Assembly (NCBI RefSeq): GCF_040686855.1 | Contig: NZ_JBFBOG010000001.1 | Coordinates: 744,001 to 808,000, forward strand | DNA length: 64,000 bases | Source: Leifsonia sp040686855 | GTDB taxonomy: Bacteria; Actinomycetota; Actinomycetes; Actinomycetales; Microbacteriaceae | Direction of reading: 5' to 3' | In this document: piece after piece, positions 51,746 to 60,895 of the stretch | Layout of the letters: each line of letters begins with the position of its first letter | Position numbering within the stretch: the stretch's first letter is position 1 | Notes under the pieces: generated by a model | Databases searched by the model: none | Told to the model about the DNA's origin: nothing | The model's input: the letters and a program-made list of their open reading frames with translations, nothing else | Translations under genes and position numbers: made by a program

Positions 51746-52789
51746 TCATGATGCAGGCGGCACAGGTCGTGACCGCCGGTCCGCGCCACGGGGGTGTGCC
51801 GCGGCGGTCACGCCTGGCGGTCGGTGCGCGCTCGCGGCCTCGATCACGGCGCGCTCCTCCGCGGCCGTCAGCCCCGAGCGCCGCTCACGGTCGATGCCGC
51901 GCGCGAGCTCGTCGGCGAGGACGCTCCGGACGGTCCGCTCGATCGGGGTGAGCCGACCGCCCGACTCGTGGAACGCGGCCGCCGAACGCTGCGCGAATCC
52001 GGTGTCCGTGAGCGGGAGCCAGAGCGGGAGTGATCGCGGCCCGGCCCAGTAGTTCACGCCGCGAGCCAGCAGGTCCGCATCGTCGAGCTCGACCAGGTCA
52101 CCCTCGTAGCCGGCGATCGCGGCGGTCATCCGGAAGAAGTCGGCCATCGGCACCGGCTCCCCGACCGCGTTAGCGGTGCCGATCGTTCCTCGAATGCTCG
52201 ACTGCGCGATCCAGGTCGCCAGGTCCGCGACGTCGATCACCTGGACGAACCGGCCGGCAGGAGCAGGGACCAGCGCCGGACCGCTCCGACTGAAGCGTGC
52301 GGGCCAGTATCCGAACCTGTCGGTCGGGTCGCCGGGACCGACGATGAGTCCGGGCCGTGCGATGAGGAGACGGTCGCCGAGCCGCGCGGCGCTCGCGCGC
52401 TCGGCCGCGACCTTCGCATCCGGGTACTGGTCGAGGTCGGCTGGATCGACGACTGCCGCGGACTCGTCGGCCCCCGGCTCGTCGTTCCGGGCGTAGACGG
52501 AGACGGTCGACACGAGCGTCCAGTGGCCGGAACGCTCGGCAAGGGCGTCGAGTGCCGGCTCGACGAGCTCGGGAGCGTAAGCGATCTCGATCACCTCATC
52601 CCAGTCGCCGCGGACCGCGCCATACGCGGCCGGGTCCCTGCGGTCCGCACGGACGAGACGCGCCCCCTCCGGGATAGCGCCTGACTCGCCGCGCGCCAGG
52701 CAGGTGACCTCGGCGCCGGTCGACAGCAGAGCGCGGACGATCGCTTGCCCCGCCCAACCGGTCCCGCCCAGGACAAGGGCGCGTCGCAT
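51746..52789 (-). CDS. NAD-dependent epimerase/dehydratase-like protein
   Basis: A 347-residue extended-SDR-like protein. The Rossmann motif GGTGWAGQ lies at 8-15, VSTVSVYARNDEP marks the catalytic-serine region, and LIARPGLIVGPGDPTDRF follows. The classical Tyr-x3-Lys is not clear (YPDAKVAAE offers Tyr-x3-Lys: Y, P, D, A, K). The C-terminal 25 residues are disordered and Arg/Pro-rich. The start overlaps the stop of the S4 gene by one base, so both are co-transcribed. Confidence 0.88.
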   Translation of the reverse strand: MRRALVLGGTGWAGQAIVRALLSTGAEVTCLARGESGAIPEGARLVRADRRDPAAYGAVRGDWDEVIEIAYAPELVEPALDALAERSGHWTLVSTVSVYARNDEPGADESAAVVDPADLDQYPDAKVAAERASAARLGDRLLIARPGLIVGPGDPTDRFGYWPARFSRSGPALVPAPAGRFVQVIDVADLATWIAQSSIRGTIGTANAVGEPVPMADFFRMTAAIAGYEGDLVELDDADLLARGVNYWAGPRSLPLWLPLTDTGFAQRSAAAFHESGGRLTPIERTVRSVLADELARGIDRERRSGLTAAEERAVIEAASAHRPPGVTAAAHPRGADRRSRPVPPAS

Positions 52790-53016
52790 CAGGGGCTGAC
52801 CCGCACGCGGTGTCCCTGGAAGGCGACGACGTCGCCGAGCTGGAGCTGTCGCCCGCGCCGCAGGTCGACCTCGCCGTTGACCGTGACGAGGCCGTCCGCG
52901 ACGGCTTCCTTCACGTCTCCCCCGGAGTCGAACAGCCCGGCGAACTTCAGGAACTGACCCAGGCGGATCGACGTGCCGCCGATCGAGACGTCGGCGATCG
53001 GAGCAGGCGTGGTCAT
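52789..53016 (-). CDS. S4 RNA-binding domain protein
   Basis: A 75-residue protein consisting of one S4 domain: IRLGQFLKFAGLFDSGGDVKEAV, then GLVTVNGEVDLRRGRQLQLGDVVAF. It resembles the YbcJ/RlbA group of small RNA-binding proteins linked to ribosome assembly. TAGCAT lies six bases before the ATG, indicating a leaderless transcript. It is divergent from a DEAD-box helicase, a functional fit. Confidence 0.9.
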   Translation of the reverse strand: MTTPAPIADVSIGGTSIRLGQFLKFAGLFDSGGDVKEAVADGLVTVNGEVDLRRGRQLQLGDVVAFQGHRVRVSP

Positions 53017-53078
53017 CCCCGAATGCTAGTCGAGTCGCGCCGCGTGCGGAGGGCCCGCGACCGGGCTACCGTTGGACG

Positions 53079-54869
53079 ATGACCATGCACGGAGACTCGC
53101 CCAGCGATGACGACACCGCCGACGAAGCCCTGACCTTCTCCGACCTCGGGCTCGACGGCGCCGTGCTGAAGGCTCTGAAGGACGTGGGCTACGAAACCCC
53201 GTCGGCCATCCAGGCGGCCACCATCCCGCTCCTCATGGAGGGCCGGGACGTCGTCGGGCTCGCCCAGACCGGCACGGGCAAGACGGCCGCGTTCGCGCTG
53301 CCCATCCTGTCCCGGCTCGATCTGTCGCAGAAGTCCCCGCAGGCGCTCGTGCTCGCGCCCACCCGCGAGCTGGCCCTGCAGGTGGCGGAGGCGTTCGAGA
53401 GTTACGCGACCCACATGAAGGGCGTGCACCTGCTGCCGGTCTACGGGGGCCAGGGCTACGGCGTCCAGCTGTCCGCGCTGCGACGCGGCGTGCACATCGT
53501 CGTCGGCACGCCGGGCCGCATCATGGACCACCTCGACAAGGGGACGCTCGACCTCTCCGAGCTCAAGTACCTCGTGCTCGACGAGGCCGACGAGATGCTG
53601 AAGATGGGGTTCGCGGAGGATGTGGAGACCATCCTCGCCGACACCCCGGACGACAAGCAGGTCGCCCTGTTCTCGGCGACGATGCCCGCGCAGATCCGCC
53701 GCATCTCCAAGAACTATCTGCACGATCCCGAAGAGATCACGGTCAAGACCAAGACCACCACCTCGGCCAACACGACGCAGCGCTACCTCGTCGTGTCGTA
53801 CGCGCAGAAGGTCGACGCGCTCACCCGCATCCTCGAGGTGGAGAACTTCGAGGGCATGATTGTCTTCGTCCGCACCAAGAACGAGACCGAGACGCTCGCC
53901 GAGCGGCTGCGGGCCCGCGGCTACTCGGCCGCCGCGATCAACGGGGACGTCGCGCAGGCCCAGCGCGAGCGCACGGTCGACCAGCTGAAGTCCGGCAAGC
54001 TCGACATCCTGGTGGCCACGGATGTGGCGGCGCGCGGACTCGACGTCGAGCGCATCACGCACGTGGTGAACTTCGACATCCCGATCGACACCGAATCGTA
54101 CGTGCACCGCATCGGCCGCACCGGCCGCGCGGGGCGCAGCGGTGCAGCGATCAGTTTCGTCACCCCCCGCGAGCGCCGCCTGCTCACCGCCATCGAGAAG
54201 GCCACGCGGCAGCCGCTCACCCAGATGCAGCTCCCGAGCGTCGAGGACGTCAACGTCACGCGTCTCGCCCGTTTCGACGACGCGATCACGGAGGCGCTGG
54301 CCCAGGAGGATCGGATCGCGCGCTTCCGCGACATCATCGGCCACTACGTGGAGCACCACGACGTGCCGGAGGCGGATGTGGCGGCGGCGCTGGCGGTCGT
54401 GGCACAGGGCGACGAACCGCTGCTGCTCTCGGACGACGACGCCCTCTCCCGGAGCGTCGAGCGTGACTCTCGAGACTCCCGCCCCGACCGCTCAGAGCGG
54501 GCGGGCGGGCGCAACGACCGGTCCGCGCGTCGCGAGCGGAACAGCACACCGATGGCGCCGTACCGGATCGAGGTCGGCAGACGGCAGCACGTGGAACCGC
54601 GGCAGATCGTCGGCGCGCTGGCCAACGAAGGCGGGCTCAGCAGGGACGACTTCGGGCACATCCGCATCATGCCGGACTTCTCCATCGTCGAGCTGCCGGC
54701 CGACCTTCCGGCGGACACGCTGTCCCGGCTCTCGGGCACGCGGATCAGCGGCAAGCTGATCGAACTGCGACCCGACCGCGGGGCACGGGCCCGGCGGGAT
54801 GACCGCCCACGCCGCGACGACCGGCCGCCGCGCGACGATCGGCCGCCGCGCAAGCCGCGACACCGCTGA
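53079..54869 (+). CDS. deaD: DEAD-box RNA helicase with DbpA-type RNA-binding domain
   Basis: A 596-residue CsdA/DeaD-like helicase. The Q motif lies near TFSDLGLDGAVLKAL; Walker A AQTGTGKT at 62-69; PTRELA near 93; DEAD at 168-171; SAT; HRIGRTGRAGR near 345. After a linker comes a DbpA/CsdA-type RNA recognition domain (about 495-570, APYRIEVGRRQ, IVGALANEGGLSRDDFGHIRI) and a short Arg/Asp-rich tail. It should unwind structured rRNA or mRNA. TACCGT lies six bases before the ATG (leaderless). A hairpin follows. Confidence 0.94.
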   Translation: MTMHGDSPSDDDTADEALTFSDLGLDGAVLKALKDVGYETPSAIQAATIPLLMEGRDVVGLAQTGTGKTAAFALPILSRLDLSQKSPQALVLAPTRELALQVAEAFESYATHMKGVHLLPVYGGQGYGVQLSALRRGVHIVVGTPGRIMDHLDKGTLDLSELKYLVLDEADEMLKMGFAEDVETILADTPDDKQVALFSATMPAQIRRISKNYLHDPEEITVKTKTTTSANTTQRYLVVSYAQKVDALTRILEVENFEGMIVFVRTKNETETLAERLRARGYSAAAINGDVAQAQRERTVDQLKSGKLDILVATDVAARGLDVERITHVVNFDIPIDTESYVHRIGRTGRAGRSGAAISFVTPRERRLLTAIEKATRQPLTQMQLPSVEDVNVTRLARFDDAITEALAQEDRIARFRDIIGHYVEHHDVPEADVAAALAVVAQGDEPLLLSDDDALSRSVERDSRDSRPDRSERAGGRNDRSARRERNSTPMAPYRIEVGRRQHVEPRQIVGALANEGGLSRDDFGHIRIMPDFSIVELPADLPADTLSRLSGTRISGKLIELRPDRGARARRDDRPRRDDRPPRDDRPPRKPRHR

Positions 54870-54871
54870 CC

Positions 54872-54893
54872 TCCGGCCCTCAGCGGGGCCGGA
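54872..54893. terminator. Hairpin after deaD
   Basis: Arms TCCGGCCC (54872-54879) and GGGCCGGA (54886-54893) with a six-base loop start three bases after the deaD stop and overlap the end of the convergent hydrolase gene, so it may act in both directions. Confidence 0.65.
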
Positions 54894-55455
54894 TGACCGC
54901 CCGCGGATCGAGGCACCACTCCAGCATCGAGGGCCATTCGCCGTAGCCGGAGGCCGGGGTGAGATGCCCACCGCCGGAGACAGTGACGACCGGGATACCG
55001 AGGGGCCGGCCGTGGACGACCTCTGCGCCTTCCGGGTTGCACGGGTCCGCATCCGAGGCGACGATCAGGGTGTCGGCCGCCGGGCTGCTGAGGGTCAGGT
55101 CGGCGAACTCCGCCACCTCCGGGTTCTGGCCCAGGAAGCTCGGGGACGGCGGCGCGGCCAGCAGCACGCGGTCCACGGACGACTCCACGGCGGGGTCCGC
55201 CGGCCGCGCTCCCAACCACAGCGCTGCTCCCAGGCTGTGCGCGATCACGGTCACGCGCGCGCCGCCCTCGGCCGCTTCACGCAGGGCTGCGCCGGCCGCC
55301 TCCCGCCACGCGTCGAGCCGCGGCTGTGCCGCATCCGGCAGCTGCGGGTAGACGACCCGCTCGCCCCGCTGCTCCAGAGCGGTGGCGAGCTCACGCTGCC
55401 AGTGGCCGGGCGGCCGGAAGTTGTCCCAGCCGTGGAGGATCAGGAAGGCGCGCAT
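54880..55455 (-). CDS. RBBP9/YdeN-like alpha/beta hydrolase
   Basis: A 191-residue small hydrolase of the RBBP9/YdeN type. It opens with FLILHGWDNFRPPGHW, has nucleophile Ser74 in AHSLG, SDADPCNP for the acid, and GGGHLTPASGYGEWP for the histidine. These are the family's usual signatures; serine hydrolase activity is likely, substrate unknown. ATG at 55455 lies seven bases after TACGCT (leaderless). Confidence 0.9.
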   Translation of the reverse strand: MRAFLILHGWDNFRPPGHWQRELATALEQRGERVVYPQLPDAAQPRLDAWREAAGAALREAAEGGARVTVIAHSLGAALWLGARPADPAVESSVDRVLLAAPPSPSFLGQNPEVAEFADLTLSSPAADTLIVASDADPCNPEGAEVVHGRPLGIPVVTVSGGGHLTPASGYGEWPSMLEWCLDPRAVIRPR

Positions 55456-55602
55456 GCGCACGAGCGTAGCGGGACCGGCGTGCGTCCTCCGAGGTGCGAC
55501 GCATGCGGTGAGGAGAGGGCCACCGCAGGTAGTCGACCCTTAGTACGGTGACAACGCCCCCACGTTAGAAGGCACGCGCGCGCCGCGTGACGCCCTCACG
55601 GA

Positions 55603-57384
55603 TTACTTCGGCTGAACCTCCCCGCCGAGCTCCGCCTGTGCGCGATCGATGAAGTCGGGAAGCTGCGAGGACCGGACGCTGCCCGACGCCGTGCTCTTCG
55701 TCTCCCACCGGTCCCATCGGCTGAACGGCGTTCCCCCCTCGACGATCTCCCGTGCCGCGAGGATGTCGTCCCGGGATCCGTCCGCGGCCAGGGCGGCCGC
55801 GAGGTCGGGGTCGGACGTGTAGCGCCGGTCGCCCGTGTCGCCGAGGTAGCGGAGCCACCCAGCGAGCACCAGGAGGCCCGCGCGGACCTCGGAGCGAGCA
55901 CGTCCATCCGGATCCAGTTCGAAGAGCCGGCGCAGCTCGTCCGCGGCGAGCGTCGCCGCGTCCGGCCGGTCGGCGTCCAGGGCGAGCTTGACCAGCTCGA
56001 CCATCGCCCAGGTGCCGCGCGACCGCAGTGGGTGGGGCTCGTTCGCGGCGGTGTCCGCGTACAGGGTGAGGTTGCGGACGCTCGCGACGATGCGCCCGGG
56101 CAGCGGGTCGAACTCCGGCCCGCCGTGGTTCAGGATCTCGGACCACTGGCGCATGAAGCTCCGCAGGCACTCGTCGATGTAGTCAGCCGACCCCGACCTC
56201 GCGGCTTCGAGGGTGCGCGTCGTCGTCGCGGTGACGAAGACCTGGGCGACCTGCGGCGAGAGCAGCACGTCCTGCTCCACGTCGTCGATGCTCTCGAGGA
56301 GCCCGCTCCCGCGGCTGAGCGACGCTCCCTCCGAGGCGTCCGCCCGCTCGAGCCCGGCCATCCACACACCCTGCACGATCTCCCCGAGGAGCTCCAGCGC
56401 CCGCTCGGCGGTGGCCAGCGCACCGGACCGCAGATTCGTGCCGATCGCATCCACGAGCGTTGCGATCTCGTGCTCGGTCTCCTCATAGGCGGTGACCGCT
56501 TCCGGCGACTCCAGCTCGATGCTCGATTGCAGGAGTTCCATCAGGCGGCGGGCCGCGTCCGCGTCGAGCCGGGTCGACGTCTCGATCCGAAAGGCCGTCG
56601 CGCCGAGGCGGGTCCGGTCGCCCGGGCGGACGTCGAGCAGGATCCGGGGCGGGTCGTCGTCCGGAGCGCCGGCCGACGGACTGAGCGACGCGATCGCCTG
56701 CCGGACGCTGTCGGGGTCGATGGCCCGGATGACGCGCCCGGCCTGCGGGGCCGGGACATGAAGAGTCGAGACGGCGCGCGTCGAGGTGCGCGTCGAATCC
56801 GCCGTCAGAAGATCACCCAGACCTCTCCGCGCGTCGGAGTACCGGCGTGCCATCCGGTCGAACCGGTCGGACAGCGTCTCGATCAGCGATGTCCGCACGA
56901 CGTCGTCGAGGCGCGAGGGGTGACCGAAGAGCTGGGTGAGACGGGAGGTCGAGACCATCAGCAGCACGGCGGTCGCGGTGAGCCACGCGAACGCGATGAC
57001 GACGCCCGTCGCGCTCGGCAGCCAGATGGACGCGATGCCCATGACCGCGTTCCCGGCGAGCCCCACGGTCACGAACCAGCTCGCGCCGATGTACGACAGG
57101 ACCCGCTTTCGGGACGTGCCGATCGCGAGCGGCGCCTCCGCGAACAGCTGGGCCGCGATCGTCAGCCCCGCGAACCCCACGGACAGGAAGGTGGTCTGCA
57201 CCTGCCAGATGGTGCTGCCGGAGCCCGGGACGGGCGGCAGCCCCCGCCGCACCCATGCGGGATCGCCGGCAGCATGGAAGATGACGAGCAGCACGAGGCT
57301 GGCGACCAGTGCGCACGCCACGATCGTGAGTTCCCGCCACCACGCTTTCGCGGGTGTGTCCGCCCTGCCAGACTTCTCGCGCAT
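55603..57384 (-). CDS. Large hypothetical membrane protein
   Basis: A 593-residue protein with four transmembrane helices in the first 150 residues (about 19-38, 67-85, 97-117 and 125-145), followed by a long soluble, mainly helical cytoplasmic region of about 430 residues without a recognised enzyme motif. The arrangement resembles signalling or scaffold membrane proteins, but I recognise no family. Short inverted repeat CGTGA/TCACG lies after the stop. It diverges from csbD-like gene 57496. Confidence 0.8.
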   Translation of the reverse strand: MREKSGRADTPAKAWWRELTIVACALVASLVLLVIFHAAGDPAWVRRGLPPVPGSGSTIWQVQTTFLSVGFAGLTIAAQLFAEAPLAIGTSRKRVLSYIGASWFVTVGLAGNAVMGIASIWLPSATGVVIAFAWLTATAVLLMVSTSRLTQLFGHPSRLDDVVRTSLIETLSDRFDRMARRYSDARRGLGDLLTADSTRTSTRAVSTLHVPAPQAGRVIRAIDPDSVRQAIASLSPSAGAPDDDPPRILLDVRPGDRTRLGATAFRIETSTRLDADAARRLMELLQSSIELESPEAVTAYEETEHEIATLVDAIGTNLRSGALATAERALELLGEIVQGVWMAGLERADASEGASLSRGSGLLESIDDVEQDVLLSPQVAQVFVTATTTRTLEAARSGSADYIDECLRSFMRQWSEILNHGGPEFDPLPGRIVASVRNLTLYADTAANEPHPLRSRGTWAMVELVKLALDADRPDAATLAADELRRLFELDPDGRARSEVRAGLLVLAGWLRYLGDTGDRRYTSDPDLAAALAADGSRDDILAAREIVEGGTPFSRWDRWETKSTASGSVRSSQLPDFIDRAQAELGGEVQPK

Positions 57385-57495
57385 GCCGCGACAGTACCCA
57401 CGGGGCGGTATTCGGACGCCCCCTTCTCGCGCCTTCAGATCCGCGTACCGTGTCCGGCAATCGCGGAAGAATCCGTACGAATCGAGGAGGACATC

Positions 57496-57711
57496 ATGGG
57501 TCTCGACGACAAGGCCGAAGCAAAGGGCGACAAGCTGAAGGGCAAGGTCGACGAGCTCATCGGCAAGGCCACCGATGACGAGTCACGCGTCGTGAAAGGC
57601 AAGGCGGAGCAGGTCGAAGGGAGCATCAAGGACACCGTCGCCGACGCCAAGGCGCACCTGAAGGACACCGCCGACACGTCGCACGACGACCGCCGCGACG
57701 ACGCGCTCTAG
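57496..57711 (+). CDS. CsbD-family stress protein
   Basis: A 71-residue, highly charged helical protein with the CsbD repeats (KAEAKGDKLKGKVDELIGKAT, then RVVKGKAEQVEGSIKDTVADAK) and an Asp/His-rich tail. CsbD proteins are abundant general-stress proteins (sigma-B type control in Bacillus) without known mechanism. GAGGAGG precedes the ATG. Its TAG stop shares CTAG with the convergent monooxygenase stop. Confidence 0.92.
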   Translation: MGLDDKAEAKGDKLKGKVDELIGKATDDESRVVKGKAEQVEGSIKDTVADAKAHLKDTADTSHDDRRDDAL

Positions 57712-58028
57712 GACTGCGCGTCGACCTCCTCGTGCTTGACCGCGAGGAGGTCGACCGTCCGCAGGTCGGGGTCCTTCGCCAGCAGGTCCGGGCCGACCTG
57801 GCCGAGGGCCTTCGGGATCTCGCCGCCGAGATGGGCGTTGCGCGCGTCCTCGTCGGCGAAGGAGTCGAAGATGCCGAAGTGGGTGTCGTCGATCTGGAAT
57901 GCGTACCAGGTGCGCGTCCCGGGCTCGCGGTCGACGATGTCCTTGCCGCCGATCAGGAATTCTTTCACCTCCGCAGCCTTCTCGGGCTTCGCTTCGAGCA
58001 GTGCCAATACGCCGAGCTTCAGTTCCAT
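57708..58028 (-). CDS. Antibiotic biosynthesis monooxygenase (ABM) domain protein
   Basis: A 106-residue ferredoxin-like-fold protein: LGVLALLEAKPEKAAEVKEFL, then REPGTRTWYAFQIDDTHFGIFDSFADEDARNAHL. These small proteins are cofactor-free quinol or polyketide monooxygenases, or simply dimeric ligand binders. AAGGAG precedes the ATG. It follows the MFS exporter by 91 bases on the same strand and may be part of its transcript. Confidence 0.88.
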   Translation of the reverse strand: MELKLGVLALLEAKPEKAAEVKEFLIGGKDIVDREPGTRTWYAFQIDDTHFGIFDSFADEDARNAHLGGEIPKALGQVGPDLLAKDPDLRTVDLLAVKHEEVDAQS

Positions 58029-58119
58029 GTCCGTCTCCTTCGAGGTCGTGACGCCCCATCGTCCGCCCCGGAGGTGTCAGGCCGGACGGTACGCCTCGTC
58101 AACCTCCGAGAGAAGCAGG

Positions 58120-59595
58120 TCAAGCGACCGTCTCCACATCCGCCGGCGCGTGCTCGTCGACGGTGCGCGCGTTCGTCAGCGTGAGGGCTCCGAAGCCCGC
58201 GATCACTCCGACCGCCACGGCGAGGATGCCGAAGATCACCTGCTCGCCGTGGAAGAACGATGCGCTGAGATCGTGGCTCCACGTGCCGTTCGGCAGAACG
58301 GTGGTGACGAGCACGGCGATGAGCGTTCCGACCACCGCCGTGCCGATGCTGGTGCCGACCTCCTGCGCCGCGTCGTTCATCGCGGCGCCCATCGATGTCC
58401 GGTTCTCGGGCATCGCCCCGACGAGCGCGACCGCGCAGATCGTCATGACGGTGCGCAGGCCGATCGTCATCACGATCATGGAGAGCGCGATCGCCACGTA
58501 GTTCTGCTGCACGCTCCACGCCATCATGCCGAGTCCGGCCGCGAGAACCAGGGCGCCCACGAAACACGCGATCCGGTGCCCGAAGCGGCGCACCATCCAC
58601 TCGGTCAGCGGCGTCGCGCAGATCATCGTCAGGATGATCGGGAGGTTCGCGAGCCCCGCCATCAGCGGCGTCCACCCCCAGGCGTACTGGAAGTGGAGCA
58701 CGAGCGCGAACATCACACCGGCCATCGCGATCGAGGTACCGATCTGAGCGATGGCGGCTCCCCGGACCGTGCCGCGGCGGAACAACCGCAGGTCGAGCAT
58801 GGGTGACACCGCCCGGCGCTCCCGCACGATGAACAGCACCAGCGACACCGCGGCGCCGAGCGCGACCGCGATCGTCAGCGGCGAGGTCCAGCCGTTCTGC
58901 ACCCCGCTGGTGAGGGTGTAGCAGGCGAGGCCGATGGTCAGGATGCTGAGCACGGCGCCGGGCAGGTCGAGCCGGTCCTTCGTCAGGCCGTCGGCGGTGT
59001 CGGGCGCGACACCGAAGTGCACGCCGAGGCACGCGATGAGAGCGATCGGCGCGTTGACGAGCAGCAGCCACTGCCAGGAGAGGTGGGCGAGCACAGTGCC
59101 GGCGAGCAGTGGGCCGAGGACGAAGCCCGACATGCCGACGACCATCATCAGGGTGATCGCGCGCATCCGGAGCTTGTCGTCGTCGAACAGCCGGAAGACG
59201 AGGGAGTTGGTGATGGGCGCCATCGCGGCAGCGGCGACACCCAGCAGCGCACGCAGCGCGATCAGCTCGCCCGTGGTGGTGACGAGCAGTACGCCGAAGC
59301 TCAGCAGGCCGAACAGGCCCAAGCCGACCTGGAGCACCCGACGGCGGCCGAACCGGTCCGCGATGGATCCCGCGGTCAGGAGCAGGCCGCCGAAGGTGAG
59401 CGAGTACGCCCCCGTGATCCATTGCAGGGATGTCGTATCCCCGCCGAGGCTGCGCCCGATGGTCGGGAGCGCGACGGACAGCAGGGTGTTGTCGACCATC
59501 TCGACGAAGAACGCGAGGCAGAGTGCGGCGAGGGGCATCCACGCCGCCTTCATGGAGAGGTAGGTGCGGGGCCGGGTGACGGTTTCGGCGATCAT
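58120..59595 (-). CDS. MFS drug exporter (DHA2-like)
   Basis: A 491-residue transporter with 14 predicted transmembrane helices. Family marks are FVEMVDNTLLSVALPTIGRSL (helix 1, motif D1), GGLLLTAGSIADRFGRRRVL (motif A) and a GFVLGPLLAG-type motif C. DHA2 members expel drugs and cationic compounds using protons. CAGGAGGC precedes the ATG at 59595. Three palindromes separate it from the divergent TetR gene, which should repress it. Confidence 0.93.
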   Translation of the reverse strand: MIAETVTRPRTYLSMKAAWMPLAALCLAFFVEMVDNTLLSVALPTIGRSLGGDTTSLQWITGAYSLTFGGLLLTAGSIADRFGRRRVLQVGLGLFGLLSFGVLLVTTTGELIALRALLGVAAAAMAPITNSLVFRLFDDDKLRMRAITLMMVVGMSGFVLGPLLAGTVLAHLSWQWLLLVNAPIALIACLGVHFGVAPDTADGLTKDRLDLPGAVLSILTIGLACYTLTSGVQNGWTSPLTIAVALGAAVSLVLFIVRERRAVSPMLDLRLFRRGTVRGAAIAQIGTSIAMAGVMFALVLHFQYAWGWTPLMAGLANLPIILTMICATPLTEWMVRRFGHRIACFVGALVLAAGLGMMAWSVQQNYVAIALSMIVMTIGLRTVMTICAVALVGAMPENRTSMGAAMNDAAQEVGTSIGTAVVGTLIAVLVTTVLPNGTWSHDLSASFFHGEQVIFGILAVAVGVIAGFGALTLTNARTVDEHAPADVETVA

Positions 59596-59608
59596 GACGC
59601 CTCCTGAA

Positions 59609-59661
59609 TCGAACAGTGTTCGAGTCTCGAACAACGTTCGATAGAATAGAACAGTGTTCGA
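59609..59661. promoter_or_regulatory. Three operators between the MFS exporter and its TetR
   Basis: TCGAAC-AGT-GTTCGA (59609-59623), TCGAAC-AAC-GTTCGA (59627-59641) and TAGAAC-AGT-GTTCGA (59647-59661), spaced 18 and 20 bp. Sites 1 and 2 are perfect in their arms; site 3 has one mismatch. They cover both divergent promoters. Confidence 0.85.
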
Positions 59662-59673
59662 TAAACTGCAAGC

Positions 59674-60363
59674 ATGAGCAGTCCACAGCGTGCGCGCGCT
59701 TCGCTCTCCCTCGATTCGGTCCTCACCGAGGCGGTGGCGATCCTCGATGAATCGGGCGCACAGGGACTCACCATCCGCGCCCTGGCCACGCGGCTCGGCG
59801 GCGGGCCCGCCAGCGTGTACTGGTACGTGTCGGGACGCGATGAACTCCTCGACCTCGCAGCGGACTCGGTGCTCGCCGGCGTGCTGGAGGACGTGCAGAA
59901 TGTGGCGTCCGACGACCCGATCGACGAACTGCGCACCATCGCGCGCACCCTCTTCGACGCCATCGTGGACCGCCCGTGGCTCGGCGCGTACGCGATGCGC
60001 GACACCGGCCGCCAGGTCCACTCGCTGATGCTCTACGAGCGGATCGGCGAACAGGTGATGCGTCTGGGACTCAGCCCGCGCCAGAGCTTCTACGCCGCCT
60101 CGGCCGTCGTCGGCTTCGTGATCGGAACCGCCGCCGACATGGGCCAGGAGCTGCCGGATGCCGTCATCTCGGGCGAGCTCGACCAGAAGCAGTACCTGGC
60201 GGAGGCGACCAGGCAATGGCGCGCGCTCGACCCGGCGCAGTACCCGTTCATCCACCACATCGTCGACGAGTTCGCCGTGCACGACGACCGGGACCAGTTC
60301 CGTGCCGGGCTGGACCTGCTGCTGGCCGGCCTCGAGCTGCAAGCGGGGCGCGCGGCGACCTGA
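59674..60363 (+). CDS. TetR-family repressor of the MFS exporter
   Basis: A 229-residue regulator. The helix-turn-helix is LTIRALATRLGGGPASVYWYVSGRDEL, and the large C-terminal domain resembles tetracycline-repressor types (AYAMRDTGRQVHSLMLYERIG, PFIHHIVDEFAVHDDRDQFRAGLDLLLAGLEL). It is divergent from the exporter with three palindromic sites between, so drug-induced derepression with autoregulation is the natural model. Confidence 0.92.
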   Translation: MSSPQRARASLSLDSVLTEAVAILDESGAQGLTIRALATRLGGGPASVYWYVSGRDELLDLAADSVLAGVLEDVQNVASDDPIDELRTIARTLFDAIVDRPWLGAYAMRDTGRQVHSLMLYERIGEQVMRLGLSPRQSFYAASAVVGFVIGTAADMGQELPDAVISGELDQKQYLAEATRQWRALDPAQYPFIHHIVDEFAVHDDRDQFRAGLDLLLAGLELQAGRAAT

Positions 60364-60384
60364 GGCCCGAAGGGCGCGTCGACC

Positions 60385-60801
60385 TCAGCCGGTCACGACG
60401 AGCGACCGGTACTGGTCGTGCTGCTCGACGAACGTCCTCACGATCGGGCAGTGGATCCGGATGCGCTGATTGCTCGCCCGGATGATCTCCAGCACGCGCT
60501 CGATCAGGGCCGTCGCCACCCCCTGACCGCGGAACTCGGGATACACCGACGTCGCGATCAGGGTGACCACGTCGTCGTGCCGCGCGTACGTGATCCCGCC
60601 GATCAGGGTGTCACCGCTGACCGCTTCGTAGGTCCGCGTCTCGGCGTCGTCCACCACGTAGAAGTCGATGCCTGGGCTGAGCGGAGTCGCTGCGTCCACC
60701 TCGGCGATCAGAGTCCGTTGCGTCTCCGACAGGGTGCCGGTCCCATCCGGGTAACCAGCCTCGTCGGGATACTCGAACCCGCCCTGAGCTCCGTCGACCA
60801 T
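60385..60801 (-). CDS. GNAT-family N-acetyltransferase (small YidJ-like)
   Basis: A 138-residue protein of the small GNAT type: FYVVDDAETRTYEAVSGDTLIGGITYARHDDVVTLIATSVYPEFRGQGVATALI, in which FRGQGVA is the acetyl-CoA pyrophosphate loop, and RIRIHCPIVRTFVEQHDQY closes the fold. The last segment (CPxVxxFVxxHxxY) is the hallmark of the YidJ/GTLF3B subgroup. An AAAAGGGGG stretch precedes the ATG. The acceptor is unknown. Confidence 0.9.
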   Translation of the reverse strand: MVDGAQGGFEYPDEAGYPDGTGTLSETQRTLIAEVDAATPLSPGIDFYVVDDAETRTYEAVSGDTLIGGITYARHDDVVTLIATSVYPEFRGQGVATALIERVLEIIRASNQRIRIHCPIVRTFVEQHDQYRSLVVTG

Positions 60802-60895
60802 GATGCCCCCTTTTCCCGCCTCGCGTGACGTTGACTGAACGCTATCTCTCCGGCGGCTCGCTGACCACCTGCGCGTTCCGGCCGATAGTCCGGGT

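Noticed and set aside
51655..51951. Plus-strand frame at the 3' end of the epimerase gene
   Set aside because: It runs antisense into the epimerase and has shadow composition; only its first 90 bases are intergenic.
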